8,531 nucleotides of DNA from contig CAJUIL010000055.1 in the NCBI GenBank assembly GCA_910586225.1, positions 1 to 8,531 on the forward strand, in the 5' to 3' direction. The notes under the pieces were generated by a model. It saw nothing but the letters and a program-made list of their open reading frames with translations. It was not told the origin of the DNA and ran no database searches. Position numbers and translations under genes: made by a program. Source of the stretch: an uncultured Eubacterium sp. (GTDB taxonomy: Bacteria > Bacillota > Clostridia > Lachnospirales > Lachnospiraceae). This document shows positions 1 through 5,822 of the stretch, piece after piece (position 1 is the stretch's first letter; the number at the start of each line of letters is the position of its first letter).

Positions 1-256
1 AAGAAGCGGTTGCGATCCTGAAAAGGCAAAAAGAGAAACTTAGAGAAATCAAAGTAATCAATATGCAGTTCAAAGAACACGTATTTCTTTGTAGGAAAGG
101 TGAACCAACAAAAAATTCAGCTTATGACACTTCATTATTCAAGTTGTGTGACAAAGCCGGTATAAGGCGTTTTTCAATGCACGTTATGTTGATGTGACCG
201 AGGAAGAGAAGTTTAAAGAGGTAGAAAAAATAGAAAGTGCCTTAAAAATTGTGTAG
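1..256 (+). pseudogene. Tyrosine recombinase (phage-type integrase) remnant, 3' end with internal deletion
   Basis: From base 3 the reading frame gives the run-up to an integrase catalytic core: a charged helix, then HVFLCRKGEPTKNSAYD, then LCDKAGIRRFSMH. In relatives FSMH is followed by TLRHTFATR. Here the frame instead reads V-M-L-M and stops at 195-197. From base 185 in another frame the usual integrase tail resumes: YVDVTEEEKFKEVEKIESAL, ending at the TAG at 254-256. A segment of roughly 100 bp that should carry the R-H-x-x-R box and the LGH motif is therefore missing, and the two sides are out of frame. The attacking tyrosine (185-187) survives but the gene cannot make an active recombinase. 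The 5' part lies outside the window. It is probably the scar of an integrative element or prophage that once sat upstream of ychF. The deletion and frameshift are seen directly; the deletion size is inferred from family knowledge. Confidence 0.85.
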
Positions 257-269
257 TGATTTGTGTAGT
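249..269 (+). repeat. Two direct copies of TTGTGTAGT at the integrase 3' end
   Basis: TTGTGTAGT occurs at 249-257 and again at 261-269, a 12-base period. The first copy overlaps the end of the integrase remnant and its TAG stop. Short direct repeats just beyond an integrase gene can be arm-type recombinase binding sites, but that role is inference. The repeat itself is seen directly. Confidence 0.4.
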
Positions 270-293
270 AAAAATATAGAGAAAGGCAGAAAC

Positions 294-314
294 CCTTGAA
301 AATCAAGGATTTTT
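294..314 (+). other. Small perfect hairpin followed by T5, between integrase remnant and ychF
   Basis: CCTTGA (294-299) and TCAAGG (303-308) form a 6-bp perfect inverted repeat around AAA, followed by ATTTTT. It could be a weak intrinsic terminator for the integrase remnant. It could also be part of an attachment core, given its place directly after an integrase gene. The stem is short, so neither role is secure. No second copy was noticed elsewhere in the window. Confidence 0.35.
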
Positions 315-332
315 GAACAGGTATAACAGGAT

Positions 333-1433
333 ATGAAACTAGGCATCGTAGGTTTACCAAACGTAGGAAAAAGTACATTATTTAATTCGTTAACAAAAGC
401 AGGCGCAGAGTCTGCAAACTATCCGTTTTGCACGATTGACCCAAACGTAGGCATTGTCTCGGTGCCGGATGAGCGTATCGACAGGCTGGGAGAGCTTTAT
501 CATTCGAAAAAGATCGTTCCGGCTGTGATTGAGTTTGTGGATATTGCAGGGCTTGTAAAAGGCGCCAGCAAGGGCGAAGGGCTGGGCAACCAGTTTTTGG
601 CAAATATCCGCGAGGTTGACGCGATCGTTCATGTTGTGCGATGCTTTGAGGATGAAAATATCGTTCATGTAGATGGAAGCGTTGATCCGGCAAGAGATAT
701 TGAGACGATCAATCTGGAGCTTGTTTTTTCCGACCTGGAGATTTTAGAGCGCAGGATCTCTAAGATCGCAAAGCAGGCCAGGATGGACAAGACGCTGGCC
801 AAGGAGCTAAAGCTGGCGGAAGCGGTAAAGGCGCATTTAGAGGAAGGAAATCCGGCAAAGACGTTTGCACTTGGCGAAGATGAGGACGAGCAGGCATGGT
901 TTCGGACATACAACCTGCTGACGGCAAAGCCGGTCATTTACGCGGCCAATGTGCCGGAGGACGACCTGGCGGACGATGGGGCATCGAATCCGTATGTGAA
1001 CCAGGTGCGCGAGATGGCGGCGCAGGAACAGAGCGAAGTATTTGTTGTCTGCGCGCAGATTGAGCAGGAGATCGCGGAGCTGGAGGATGAGGAGCGCGCG
1101 ATGTTTTTAGAAGAGCTTGGCCTTAAGGAGTCTGGGCTGGATAAGCTGATCCGGGCAAGCTATCATTTGCTTGGGCTTATCAGCTTTTTGACATCCGGCG
1201 AGGATGAAACAAGGGCGTGGACGATCCAAAACGGCACAAAAGCGCCGCAGGCGGCAGGGAAGATCCATACGGACTTTGAGCGTGGATTTATTCGGGCTGA
1301 GGTGGTAGCTTATGAGGATCTGATCACAGGCGGCAGTATCGCAGCGGTACGAGAAAAGGGACTTGTACGTCTGGAAGGTAAGGAATATGTTGTAAAGGAC
1401 GGGGATGTGATCGTATTCCGATTTAATGTATAA
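333..1433 (+). CDS. ychF: Ribosome-binding ATPase YchF (Obg/TRAFAC family)
   Basis: This is a full-length, 366-residue YchF (OLA1-type), a translation-associated P-loop NTPase that binds ribosomes and prefers ATP. Visible motifs in order are the P-loop GLPNVGKST (residues 7-15), the switch/G3 region DIAGLVKGASKGEGLGN (70-86), and a divergent base-recognition motif NVPE (206-209) in place of the canonical NKxD, the family hallmark behind ATP use. A helical insertion lies around 125-185, and a C-terminal TGS domain from about 283 ends in the typical DGDVIVFRFNV. The ATG start is fixed by the family N-terminus MKLGIVGLPNVGKST. An AACAGG element at 316-321 is a modest ribosome binding site, 11 bases away. 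The upstream flank is integrase debris, so the native promoter may be altered; no convincing promoter is visible. Identification is very secure; involvement in stress or redox response is general family knowledge. Confidence 0.98.
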   Translation: MKLGIVGLPNVGKSTLFNSLTKAGAESANYPFCTIDPNVGIVSVPDERIDRLGELYHSKKIVPAVIEFVDIAGLVKGASKGEGLGNQFLANIREVDAIVHVVRCFEDENIVHVDGSVDPARDIETINLELVFSDLEILERRISKIAKQARMDKTLAKELKLAEAVKAHLEEGNPAKTFALGEDEDEQAWFRTYNLLTAKPVIYAANVPEDDLADDGASNPYVNQVREMAAQEQSEVFVVCAQIEQEIAELEDEERAMFLEELGLKESGLDKLIRASYHLLGLISFLTSGEDETRAWTIQNGTKAPQAAGKIHTDFERGFIRAEVVAYEDLITGGSIAAVREKGLVRLEGKEYVVKDGDVIVFRFNV

Positions 1434-1439
1434 GCAAAA

Positions 1440-1476
1440 GCCAAAGCAGCGGCGGATACGGCACAGCCGCTTTGGC
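1440..1476 (+). terminator. Hairpin downstream of ychF, possible terminator
   Basis: GCCAAA (1440-1445) pairs with TTTGGC (1471-1476), and GCGGC (1449-1453) with GCCGC (1466-1470). Three bases are bulged on the left arm and the loop has 12 bases. It begins 7 bases after the ychF stop codon. No T-tract follows on the plus strand, so intrinsic termination would be weak; it may instead stabilise or process the mRNA 3' end. Confidence 0.4.
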
Positions 1477-1526
1477 AACATCGTACGAGTCATCTGCATA
1501 TAATAAAAAAAACGGATGTTTTGTAT

Positions 1527-1781
1527 ATGCGGCTGAGAGAGTTACAAGAAAAAAGCGTTATCAATATGAAAAACTGCAAATGTCTTGGAAATGTCGTAGA
1601 TCTGGATCTGGATGAGAAGGATGGCTGCATCCGCGCGTTGATCCTGCCTGGGCCGGGACATTTTTTCGGGTTGTTCTGCCGGGAGTTTGAGCTGTTTATT
1701 CCGTGGTGTGATGTGAAAAAAATTGGGCCGGAAATTATTTTAGTGGATGTGGATGAAAAAGAAGTGACGAAAAAGCTATAA
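1527..1781 (+). CDS. YlmC/YmxH-family PRC-barrel protein
   Basis: This is a small, 84-residue protein of the YlmC/YmxH family, a PRC-barrel fold often annotated as a sporulation protein in Firmicutes. The N-terminus MRLRELQEKSVINMKNCKCLG matches the family pattern (R-x-x-x-L-x-x-K-x-VIN-x-x-x-x-x-x-LG). It is followed by a barrel with acidic turns (DLDLDEKDG) and an IPW segment before a KIGPEIILVD strand. No signal peptide or membrane segment is seen. I chose ATG 1527 because homologues begin at this MR; an in-frame TTG at 1521 would add MY. The ribosome binding site is poor for either (CGGA near 1512-1515). The biochemical role is unknown; PRC barrels usually mediate protein or RNA contacts. 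Presence of the family supports a spore-forming clostridial host but does not prove one. Confidence 0.85.
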   Translation: MRLRELQEKSVINMKNCKCLGNVVDLDLDEKDGCIRALILPGPGHFFGLFCREFELFIPWCDVKKIGPEIILVDVDEKEVTKKL

Positions 1782-1786
1782 ATCCG

Positions 1787-1815
1787 TTGACAGGCATTAC
1801 ATGAAAGGTTAAACT
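1787..1815 (+). promoter_or_regulatory. Putative sigma-A promoter of nrdR-yqeG-rpiB
   Basis: A perfect -35 TTGACA (1787-1792) is followed, after a 17-base spacer, by TAAACT (1810-1815), which matches the -10 consensus at four of six positions. It lies in the 69-base gap before nrdR, starting six bases past the ylmC-like stop. The -35 is convincing and the -10 is weak. No obvious operator was seen. Confidence 0.55.
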
Positions 1816-1850
1816 GAGCCTATAGGGATTCACGAAGAGGGGAGACGAAC

Positions 1851-2303
1851 ATGAAATGTCCATTTTGCAGTAGCGATAATACGAGGGTCATAGATTCCCG
1901 GCCGGCGGACGACAACAGTTCCATCCGCCGCCGGAGACTGTGCGACGTGTGCAAAAAGCGGTTTACGACTTATGAGAAGGTGGAGACGATCCCGCTGATT
2001 GTTATTAAAAAGGACAATAACAGGGAACAGTTTGACCGTTCCAAGATCGAAGCCGGGATCTTACGTGCCTGCCACAAGCGTCCAATCTCGATCAACCGGA
2101 TCAATAAGCTGGTGGATGATATCGAAACGGAAATTTTCAATATGGAAGAAAAGGAAATTCCAAGTACGGTTATCGGCGAAATTGTAATGGACCGTTTGAA
2201 AGACCTGGAAGCTGTCGCGTATGTGCGCTTTGCATCCGTATATCGGGAGTTTAAGGACATTAATACTTTTATGGATGAGCTGAAAAAGATTTTGGATAAA
2301 TAA
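1851..2303 (+). CDS. nrdR: Transcriptional repressor NrdR
   Basis: NrdR is the global repressor of ribonucleotide reductase genes; it senses ATP/dATP through an ATP-cone domain and binds NrdR boxes. The 150-residue length is typical. The N-terminal zinc ribbon is complete: CPFC (Cys3, Cys6) and CDVC (Cys31, Cys34), with the basic segment SSIRRRRLCDVCKKRFTTYE between and after. The ATP cone follows from about 48 to 138 (VIKKDNNREQFDRSKIEAGI through VAYVRFASVYREFKD). The ribosome binding site GAGGGGAG sits about 5 bases before the ATG. It is followed at short spacing by yqeG and rpiB and probably co-transcribed with them. None of its usual targets (nrd genes) are in the window, so it acts in trans. 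Confidence 0.98.
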   Translation: MKCPFCSSDNTRVIDSRPADDNSSIRRRRLCDVCKKRFTTYEKVETIPLIVIKKDNNREQFDRSKIEAGILRACHKRPISINRINKLVDDIETEIFNMEEKEIPSTVIGEIVMDRLKDLEAVAYVRFASVYREFKDINTFMDELKKILDK

Positions 2304-2331
2304 AAAGGAAGCGTAAGTAAGGATGAAGCGA

Positions 2332-2850
2332 ATGCTGGAGACATTTTATCCGGGAGAATATCTGGACAGTGTGTATCAGGTGGATTTTGACCGCCTTTAC
2401 CAGAAAGGCTGCCGGGGAGTTATTTTTGATATTGATAATACGCTGGTCGAGCACGGTGCCCCTGCAGATGCACGCGCCGAGCGGTTGTTTTCGCATTTAA
2501 AAGAACTGGGCTATCGATGCTGCCTGTTGTCTAACAACAAGGAGCCGCGTGTGCGGATGTTTAATAAAAATATAAAAGCGGACTATATTTTTAAGGCGCA
2601 TAAGCCGCGGACGGCAAATTATAAAAAGGCTATGGCGCTGATGGGAACGGATACAAGCAATACACTGTTTATCGGCGACCAGATTTTTACCGATGTCTGG
2701 GGAGCGAATCTGGCGGGGATCCGTACCATTCTCGTAAAGCCGATCAATCCGAGGGAAGAGATACAGATTGTACTGAAACGGTATCCGGAAAAGCTTATCC
2801 TGCATTTTTATAAAAAGCATAGGAAGCGCAAAAAACAGAATAGATGCTGA
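2332..2850 (+). CDS. yqeG: YqeG-family HAD (subclass IIIA) phosphatase
   Basis: This 172-residue haloacid-dehalogenase-like protein belongs to the YqeG family, conserved across Firmicutes; its physiological substrate is not established. Visible HAD motifs are motif I DIDNT (nucleophile Asp33, acid/base Asp35), motif II SNN (67-69), the KAHKP lysine near 91 (motif III) and motif IV GDQIFTD (115-121). The C-terminus is strongly basic (FYKKHRKRKKQNR), perhaps an RNA or ribosome contact. I chose ATG 2332 because AGGA at 2320-2323 is 8 bases upstream and relatives begin near M-L/F-x-x-F-Y-P. The in-frame ATG at 2323 (adding MKR) would need the AAAAAGGAA at 2302-2310, too far away for ideal spacing. 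It starts 28 bases after nrdR, so they are probably in one operon. Confidence 0.93.
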   Translation: MLETFYPGEYLDSVYQVDFDRLYQKGCRGVIFDIDNTLVEHGAPADARAERLFSHLKELGYRCCLLSNNKEPRVRMFNKNIKADYIFKAHKPRTANYKKAMALMGTDTSNTLFIGDQIFTDVWGANLAGIRTILVKPINPREEIQIVLKRYPEKLILHFYKKHRKRKKQNRC

Positions 2851-2899
2851 GCACGATCGATCAAAAAGTACAACGATAAAAATAAGAAAGGGAAGAAAA

Positions 2900-3340
2900 A
2901 TGAAGATCATTATTGGGAATGACCACGCGTCGCCAGATATGAAAAAAGAGCTTGTAAAGTATTTGGAAGAGCTCGGACATGAGGTGACAAATTTTGGCGT
3001 GGATACGACAGAAAGCTGCAATTATCCGGAGATCGGAGAAAGGGTTGGACGAGCGGTAGCTGCCGGGGAAGCAGATTGCGGGATTTTGATCTGCGGTACC
3101 GGTGTTGGGATTTCGCTTGCGGCAAATAAGGTTAAGGGTGTGCGCGCTGCCGTATGCTCTGAGACGACGACTGCCCGGTTAGTCAAACAGCATAACAATG
3201 CGAATATTATCGCTTTTGGCTCCAGAGTTGTCGGCCTTGAGACGGCAAAGGACATTGTAAGGGCTTATTTGGAAGCAGAATTTGAAGGCGGCAGGCACCA
3301 GGTTCGTGTGGATATGATCCATGAGATAGAAAACAGGTAA
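2900..3340 (+). CDS. rpiB: Ribose-5-phosphate isomerase B (RpiB/LacAB family)
   Basis: RpiB interconverts ribose 5-phosphate and ribulose 5-phosphate in the non-oxidative pentose phosphate pathway, in the cytoplasm. The 146-residue protein has the family signature MKIIIGNDHA, with His9, the catalytic loop CGTGVGISLAANK with Cys65 as catalytic base, and His98 in KQHNNANII, which assists ring opening. These positions match those reported for E. coli RpiB. A cysteine at the Cys65 position favours ribose-type rather than LacA/LacB function, though allose-6-phosphate activity cannot be excluded. The ribosome binding site AAAGGGA lies about 8 bases before the ATG. It starts 49 bases after the YqeG gene with no terminator between, so it probably belongs to the nrdR transcript. 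In many Firmicutes yqeG is followed by aro genes and efp by pepP, so rpiB in this slot is a local arrangement. Confidence 0.95.
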   Translation: MKIIIGNDHASPDMKKELVKYLEELGHEVTNFGVDTTESCNYPEIGERVGRAVAAGEADCGILICGTGVGISLAANKVKGVRAAVCSETTTARLVKQHNNANIIAFGSRVVGLETAKDIVRAYLEAEFEGGRHQVRVDMIHEIENR

Positions 3341-3348
3341 AAAAACAG

Positions 3349-3377
3349 TTGAAATATGAACGTATTTATTATATGAT
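3349..3377 (+). promoter_or_regulatory. Sigma-A promoter of efp
   Basis: TTGAAA (3349-3354), a 17-base spacer and TATGAT (3372-3377) each match consensus at five of six positions. Transcription would start around 3384-3385. It lies in the rpiB-efp gap, with no terminator visible between rpiB and this promoter, so readthrough from rpiB may also feed efp. Confidence 0.8.
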
Positions 3378-3385
3378 AGGGAAAG

Positions 3386-3400
3386 TGGGTGTACCACCCA
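3386..3400 (+). other. 5'-terminal stem-loop in the efp leader
   Basis: TGGGTG (3386-3391) and CACCCA (3395-3400) form a perfect 6-bp stem closed by TAC. It begins within one or two bases of the transcription start predicted from the promoter at 3349-3377 and ends 8 bases before AAGGAGG (3409-3415), the efp ribosome binding site. A stem at the very 5' end could protect the mRNA from 5'-dependent decay; as DNA it could be an operator. Both roles are inference. Confidence 0.5.
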
Positions 3401-3425
3401 GATATTTGAAGGAGGAAAGAATCGA

Positions 3426-3983
3426 ATGATTTCAGCAGGAGATTTTAGAAACGGAATTACGATTGAGTTTGAAGGCAATATTTACCAGATTATTGAATTT
3501 CAGCACGTAAAGCCAGGGAAGGGCGCTGCCTTTGTCAGAACGAAATTAAAAAATATTAAGAGCGGCGGTGTCGTAGAAAAGACGTTCCGTCCGGTGGACA
3601 AGTGCCCGCAGGCGCGGATTGACCGTAAGGATATGCAGTACTTATATTCGGATGGGGATCTGTTTTATTTTATGGACGTTGAGACATATGACCAGATTCC
3701 GATCGGAACGGGAACGATCGGCGACGCGTTAAAGTTTGTAAAGGAAAATGAAATGGTAAAGATCTGTTCTTATAATGGCGAGGTATTTGCCGTAGAGCCG
3801 CCGTTATTTGTAGAGCTGGAGATTTCAGAGACAGAGCCGGGCGTAAAAGGCGATACAGCAACAGGCGCTACGAAGCCTGCAACGGTAGAAACGGGTGCTA
3901 CCGTATATGTGCCTCTGTTTGTAAACCAGGGCGATACGATCAAAATTGACACAAGAACAGGCGAATATTTATCCAGAGTGTAA
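3426..3983 (+). CDS. efp: Elongation factor P
   Basis: EF-P binds between the P and E sites of the ribosome and relieves stalling at consecutive prolines. The 185-residue length and three-domain layout are canonical: an N-terminal KOW-like domain (MISAGDFRNGITIEFEGNIYQIIEFQ), the loop HVKPGKGAAFVRTKLKN with Lys32 at its tip, then two OB-like domains. The C-terminal end is typical (DTRTGEYLSRV). Lys32 is the residue that is beta-lysylated by EpmA in E. coli and 5-aminopentanolylated in Bacillus. No modification enzyme is encoded here, so its state is unknown. The AAGGAGG site at 3409-3415 with a 10-base spacer supports strong translation. It has its own promoter and is followed by a hairpin at 4010-4033. 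Confidence 0.98.
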   Translation: MISAGDFRNGITIEFEGNIYQIIEFQHVKPGKGAAFVRTKLKNIKSGGVVEKTFRPVDKCPQARIDRKDMQYLYSDGDLFYFMDVETYDQIPIGTGTIGDALKFVKENEMVKICSYNGEVFAVEPPLFVELEISETEPGVKGDTATGATKPATVETGATVYVPLFVNQGDTIKIDTRTGEYLSRV

Positions 3984-4009
3984 GCTGCCGTTTAATAACA
4001 GCGCAGATT

Positions 4010-4040
4010 GCCTTGTACATTTTAGTACAAGGCTTGTTAT
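4010..4040 (+). terminator. Probable intrinsic terminator after efp
   Basis: GCCTTGTAC (4010-4018) and GTACAAGGC (4025-4033) form a perfect 9-bp stem with the loop ATTTTA, followed by TTGTTAT. The tail is only moderately T-rich. Outer bases ATAACA (3995-4000) and TGTTAT (4035-4040) can extend the pairing. The stem begins 27 bases after the efp stop. Confidence 0.65.
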
Positions 4041-4100
4041 CGGCCCATAGCCTTGCGGATTTATCTGCTCAAAATTTGTATTTTCAGAGGAGAATGAAAG

Positions 4101-4490
4101 ATGCTGACAGTCGGAATCAGTAATGAAATAAGCAGGGATGTTACGAAAGAGAATACTGCTGCAGCAGTAGGCAGCGGAATGCTGGAGGTATTTGCGACTC
4201 CGGCTATGACTGCCCTGATGGAAGAGACTTGTATGAAGAGCGTGCAGTCGGAGCTTGACGAAGGATGCGGGACGGTTGGAACAGGGCTTACTATCCACCA
4301 TGTATCCGCAACACCAGTCGGCATGAAGGTACGCTGTGCCAGCAAGCTTGTGGAAGTTGACGGACGCAAGCTCGTATTTGATGTGCAGGCGTTTGATGAG
4401 GCCGGGTTGATCGGTCAGGGAACGCATGAGCGTTTTATCATCGAAAATGATAAATTTTTTGCGAAAGCGCAGAAAAAGCTGGAAAGCTGA
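4101..4490 (+). CDS. FlK-like (fluoroacetyl-CoA thioesterase family) hot-dog thioesterase
   Basis: This 129-residue single-domain hot-dog protein of the FlK-like thioesterase family would hydrolyse acyl-CoA thioesters; the natural substrate of these common clostridial members is unknown. Recognisable segments are V-x-F-ATPAM-x-ALMEET (30-43), GTVGTGLTIHHVSATPVGMKV (57-77) and the closing block DGRKLVFDVQAFDEAGLIGQGTHERFII (87-114). Candidate active-site residues by analogy to FlK (Thr, Glu, His) are Thr33 or Thr43, Glu41 or Glu42, and His66 or His67; I cannot fix the register without an alignment. The AGAGGAGA site ends about 7 bases before the ATG. An overlapping ATG at 4094 is out of frame. 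It lies after efp and is closed by the strong terminator at 4518-4552. No signal peptide is seen, so it is cytoplasmic. Fluoroacetate resistance should not be inferred. Confidence 0.88.
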   Translation: MLTVGISNEISRDVTKENTAAAVGSGMLEVFATPAMTALMEETCMKSVQSELDEGCGTVGTGLTIHHVSATPVGMKVRCASKLVEVDGRKLVFDVQAFDEAGLIGQGTHERFIIENDKFFAKAQKKLES

Positions 4491-4517
4491 AAACGTAAAT
4501 ATGCAGTTAGTGTGATG

Positions 4518-4552
4518 AAAAAGGCATCTGAAATGATTCAGGTGCCTTTTTT
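4518..4552 (+). terminator. Strong intrinsic terminator after the thioesterase gene
   Basis: The left arm at 4518-4532 (A5 then GGCATCTGAA) pairs with 4537-4551 over 15 base pairs, with a single G-U wobble and a 4-base loop. The right arm runs into T6 (4547-4552). The matching A-tract on the left means it can also work on the minus strand. It separates the housekeeping block from the accessory cassette. Confidence 0.92.
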
Positions 4553-4606
4553 GCTTGTCTGTAACAAATTAGAAAATAGATGCTGCATCATAACGCAATG
4601 TAAATA

Positions 4607-4635
4607 TTGAGAAGTAAATTTTTGCGTGGTATACT
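4607..4635 (+). promoter_or_regulatory. Extended -10 sigma-A promoter driving the three-gene cassette
   Basis: TTGAGA (4607-4612), a 17-base spacer and TATACT (4630-4635) each match consensus at five of six positions. TGG (4627-4629) immediately before the -10 gives an extended -10. The predicted transcription start is near 4642, about 47 bases before the first ATG. A small inverted repeat GATGC-T-GCATC lies at 4579-4589 upstream of the -35 and could be a regulator site, but there is no direct evidence. The promoter looks strong enough to be constitutive. Confidence 0.85.
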
Positions 4636-4688
4636 AAGAAACAAGATGGTCGAAACTATATGAGGAATGACTTTGGAGAACTAATTAT

Positions 4689-5822
4689 ATGAAAAATGAA
4701 AACAATGAGAATGAGATAGAAGAAGAACAATTATATTCCGGAGCTTTTGAAAGAGAAATCACGGAACCGTTTAATCCTAAAGACGTGGATATTATTTCTC
4801 AAACGATGGTAATTTCTAATATTATTGATCAGCTGAAATGCGGAGATATTCTATTGGAACCAGATTTTCAGCGGCATCCTGATTTATGGAATGATAAGAA
4901 GCAGAGCAGGTTGATTGAATCGTTGATGATTCGCATTCCGCTGCCAACGTTCTATTTTGATAGTACAGAAGATGATAAATTGATAGTGGTAGATGGATTG
5001 CAGAGATTATATGCGATTAAAAGATTTATGGTACTTGGTGAAGATGATGAGAAGCGGCTTAAACTCACTGATTTGGAGTACTTGAAAGAGTATGAAGACA
5101 GAAAATTTGAGGAGCTTCCTCCTAATATGCAAAGACGGATAAAAACACAGACATTAACTACCTATGTTATCAGGCCAGGAACTCCGGATAAAGTACGAAC
5201 AAGCATTTTTACTAGGATTAATACAGGAGGGCTGACTCTGGAACCAGCAGAAATTAAAAATTCTGTTTATAGAGGACAAGCGGCTAATCTGTTAAAAGAA
5301 TTGGCATATTCCGAAGAATTTAAAAAAGCAACAAGAAATAAAATAGATTCTAAGAGGATGTTGGATTGTGAATTTGTGAATCGCTTTTTAGCTTTTTATT
5401 TATTGGGAATAGAAGCATATTCAGGTAATTTGGAAGACTATTTGAATGATGTAATGATTCGATTGCAGAAAGAATCAGAAGCTACCATTAGGAAATGCCG
5501 TACAGATTTTTTAAAAGCAATGAAATATGCTGCTTGTATTTTTGATGCTGTAGCTTTTAGGAAAATTACTGCAAACGGCAGATATGGAAGGATCAATAAG
5601 CCGCTTTTTGATGCAGTAACAGTTAACTTAGCAAAATTAAGTGTACAAGATTGTAAAAGTTTATTGAAAAAGAAAGATAAAGTAATGGAAAAATATACTG
5701 CTTTATTAAAGGATAAAAAATTTGCAAGTATAATTACGAGTGGAACAGCGGCTATAGATAATGTCAAGAAAAGACATAGTGAAATTGGTAAATTATTTCA
5801 AGAGGTAATAGAAGATGATTAA
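4689..5822 (+). CDS. DUF262 (ParB/GmrS-like) protein, first gene of a putative defence cassette
   Basis: This 377-residue protein belongs to the DUF262 family, whose ParB/sulfiredoxin-like core is found in the GmrS half of GmrSD, in SspE and in BrxU. Core signatures are present: PDFQR (58-62), a W-x-x-x-K-x-S-x-LIESL helix, IRIPLPTFYF (81-90), VDGLQRL (101-107) for the family's DGQQR nucleotide-handling motif, with Leu in place of the first Gln, and IFTRINTGG-x-LT-x-x-E-I (173-189). The N-terminus (1-30) is acidic and probably disordered. The C-terminal 180 residues are helical and lysine-rich; no HNH/DUF1524 nuclease motif is seen, so it resembles GmrS without GmrD. GGAG at 4675-4678 is 10 bases before the ATG. 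The stop overlaps the next start by 8 bases. Sampled rows are about 35% GC against about 55% in the housekeeping genes, suggesting transfer. An NTPase or nickase activity is family-based inference. Confidence 0.88.
   Translation: MKNENNENEIEEEQLYSGAFEREITEPFNPKDVDIISQTMVISNIIDQLKCGDILLEPDFQRHPDLWNDKKQSRLIESLMIRIPLPTFYFDSTEDDKLIVVDGLQRLYAIKRFMVLGEDDEKRLKLTDLEYLKEYEDRKFEELPPNMQRRIKTQTLTTYVIRPGTPDKVRTSIFTRINTGGLTLEPAEIKNSVYRGQAANLLKELAYSEEFKKATRNKIDSKRMLDCEFVNRFLAFYLLGIEAYSGNLEDYLNDVMIRLQKESEATIRKCRTDFLKAMKYAACIFDAVAFRKITANGRYGRINKPLFDAVTVNLAKLSVQDCKSLLKKKDKVMEKYTALLKDKKFASIITSGTAAIDNVKKRHSEIGKLFQEVIEDD

Noticed and set aside
249..280. NrdR-box-like or promoter-like sequence in the GTGTAGT repeats and TATAGA
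   Set aside because: It does not match the NrdR box pattern well, spacing to any -35 is wrong, and it is not upstream of a ribonucleotide reductase gene.
293..332. Possible ychF promoter using TTGAAA (296-301) and TATAAC (322-327)
   Set aside because: The spacer is 20 bases and the -10 would lie only 5 bases before the start codon, leaving no room for a ribosome binding site on the mRNA.
382..937. Open reading frames on the minus strand opposite ychF
   Set aside because: Their translations show no domain or family resemblance, they lie entirely within a conserved plus-strand gene, and they follow from its codon bias.
4101..4490. Fluoroacetate-resistance role for the FlK-like gene
   Set aside because: Generic FlK-like hot-dog thioesterases are widespread in gut clostridia; nothing nearby suggests organofluorine metabolism.
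4655..4700. Near-repeat CTATATGAGGAATGA / TTATATGAAAAATGA around the DUF262 start
   Set aside because: Only 15 bases with mismatches in AT-rich sequence; most simply chance, and the second copy is coding.
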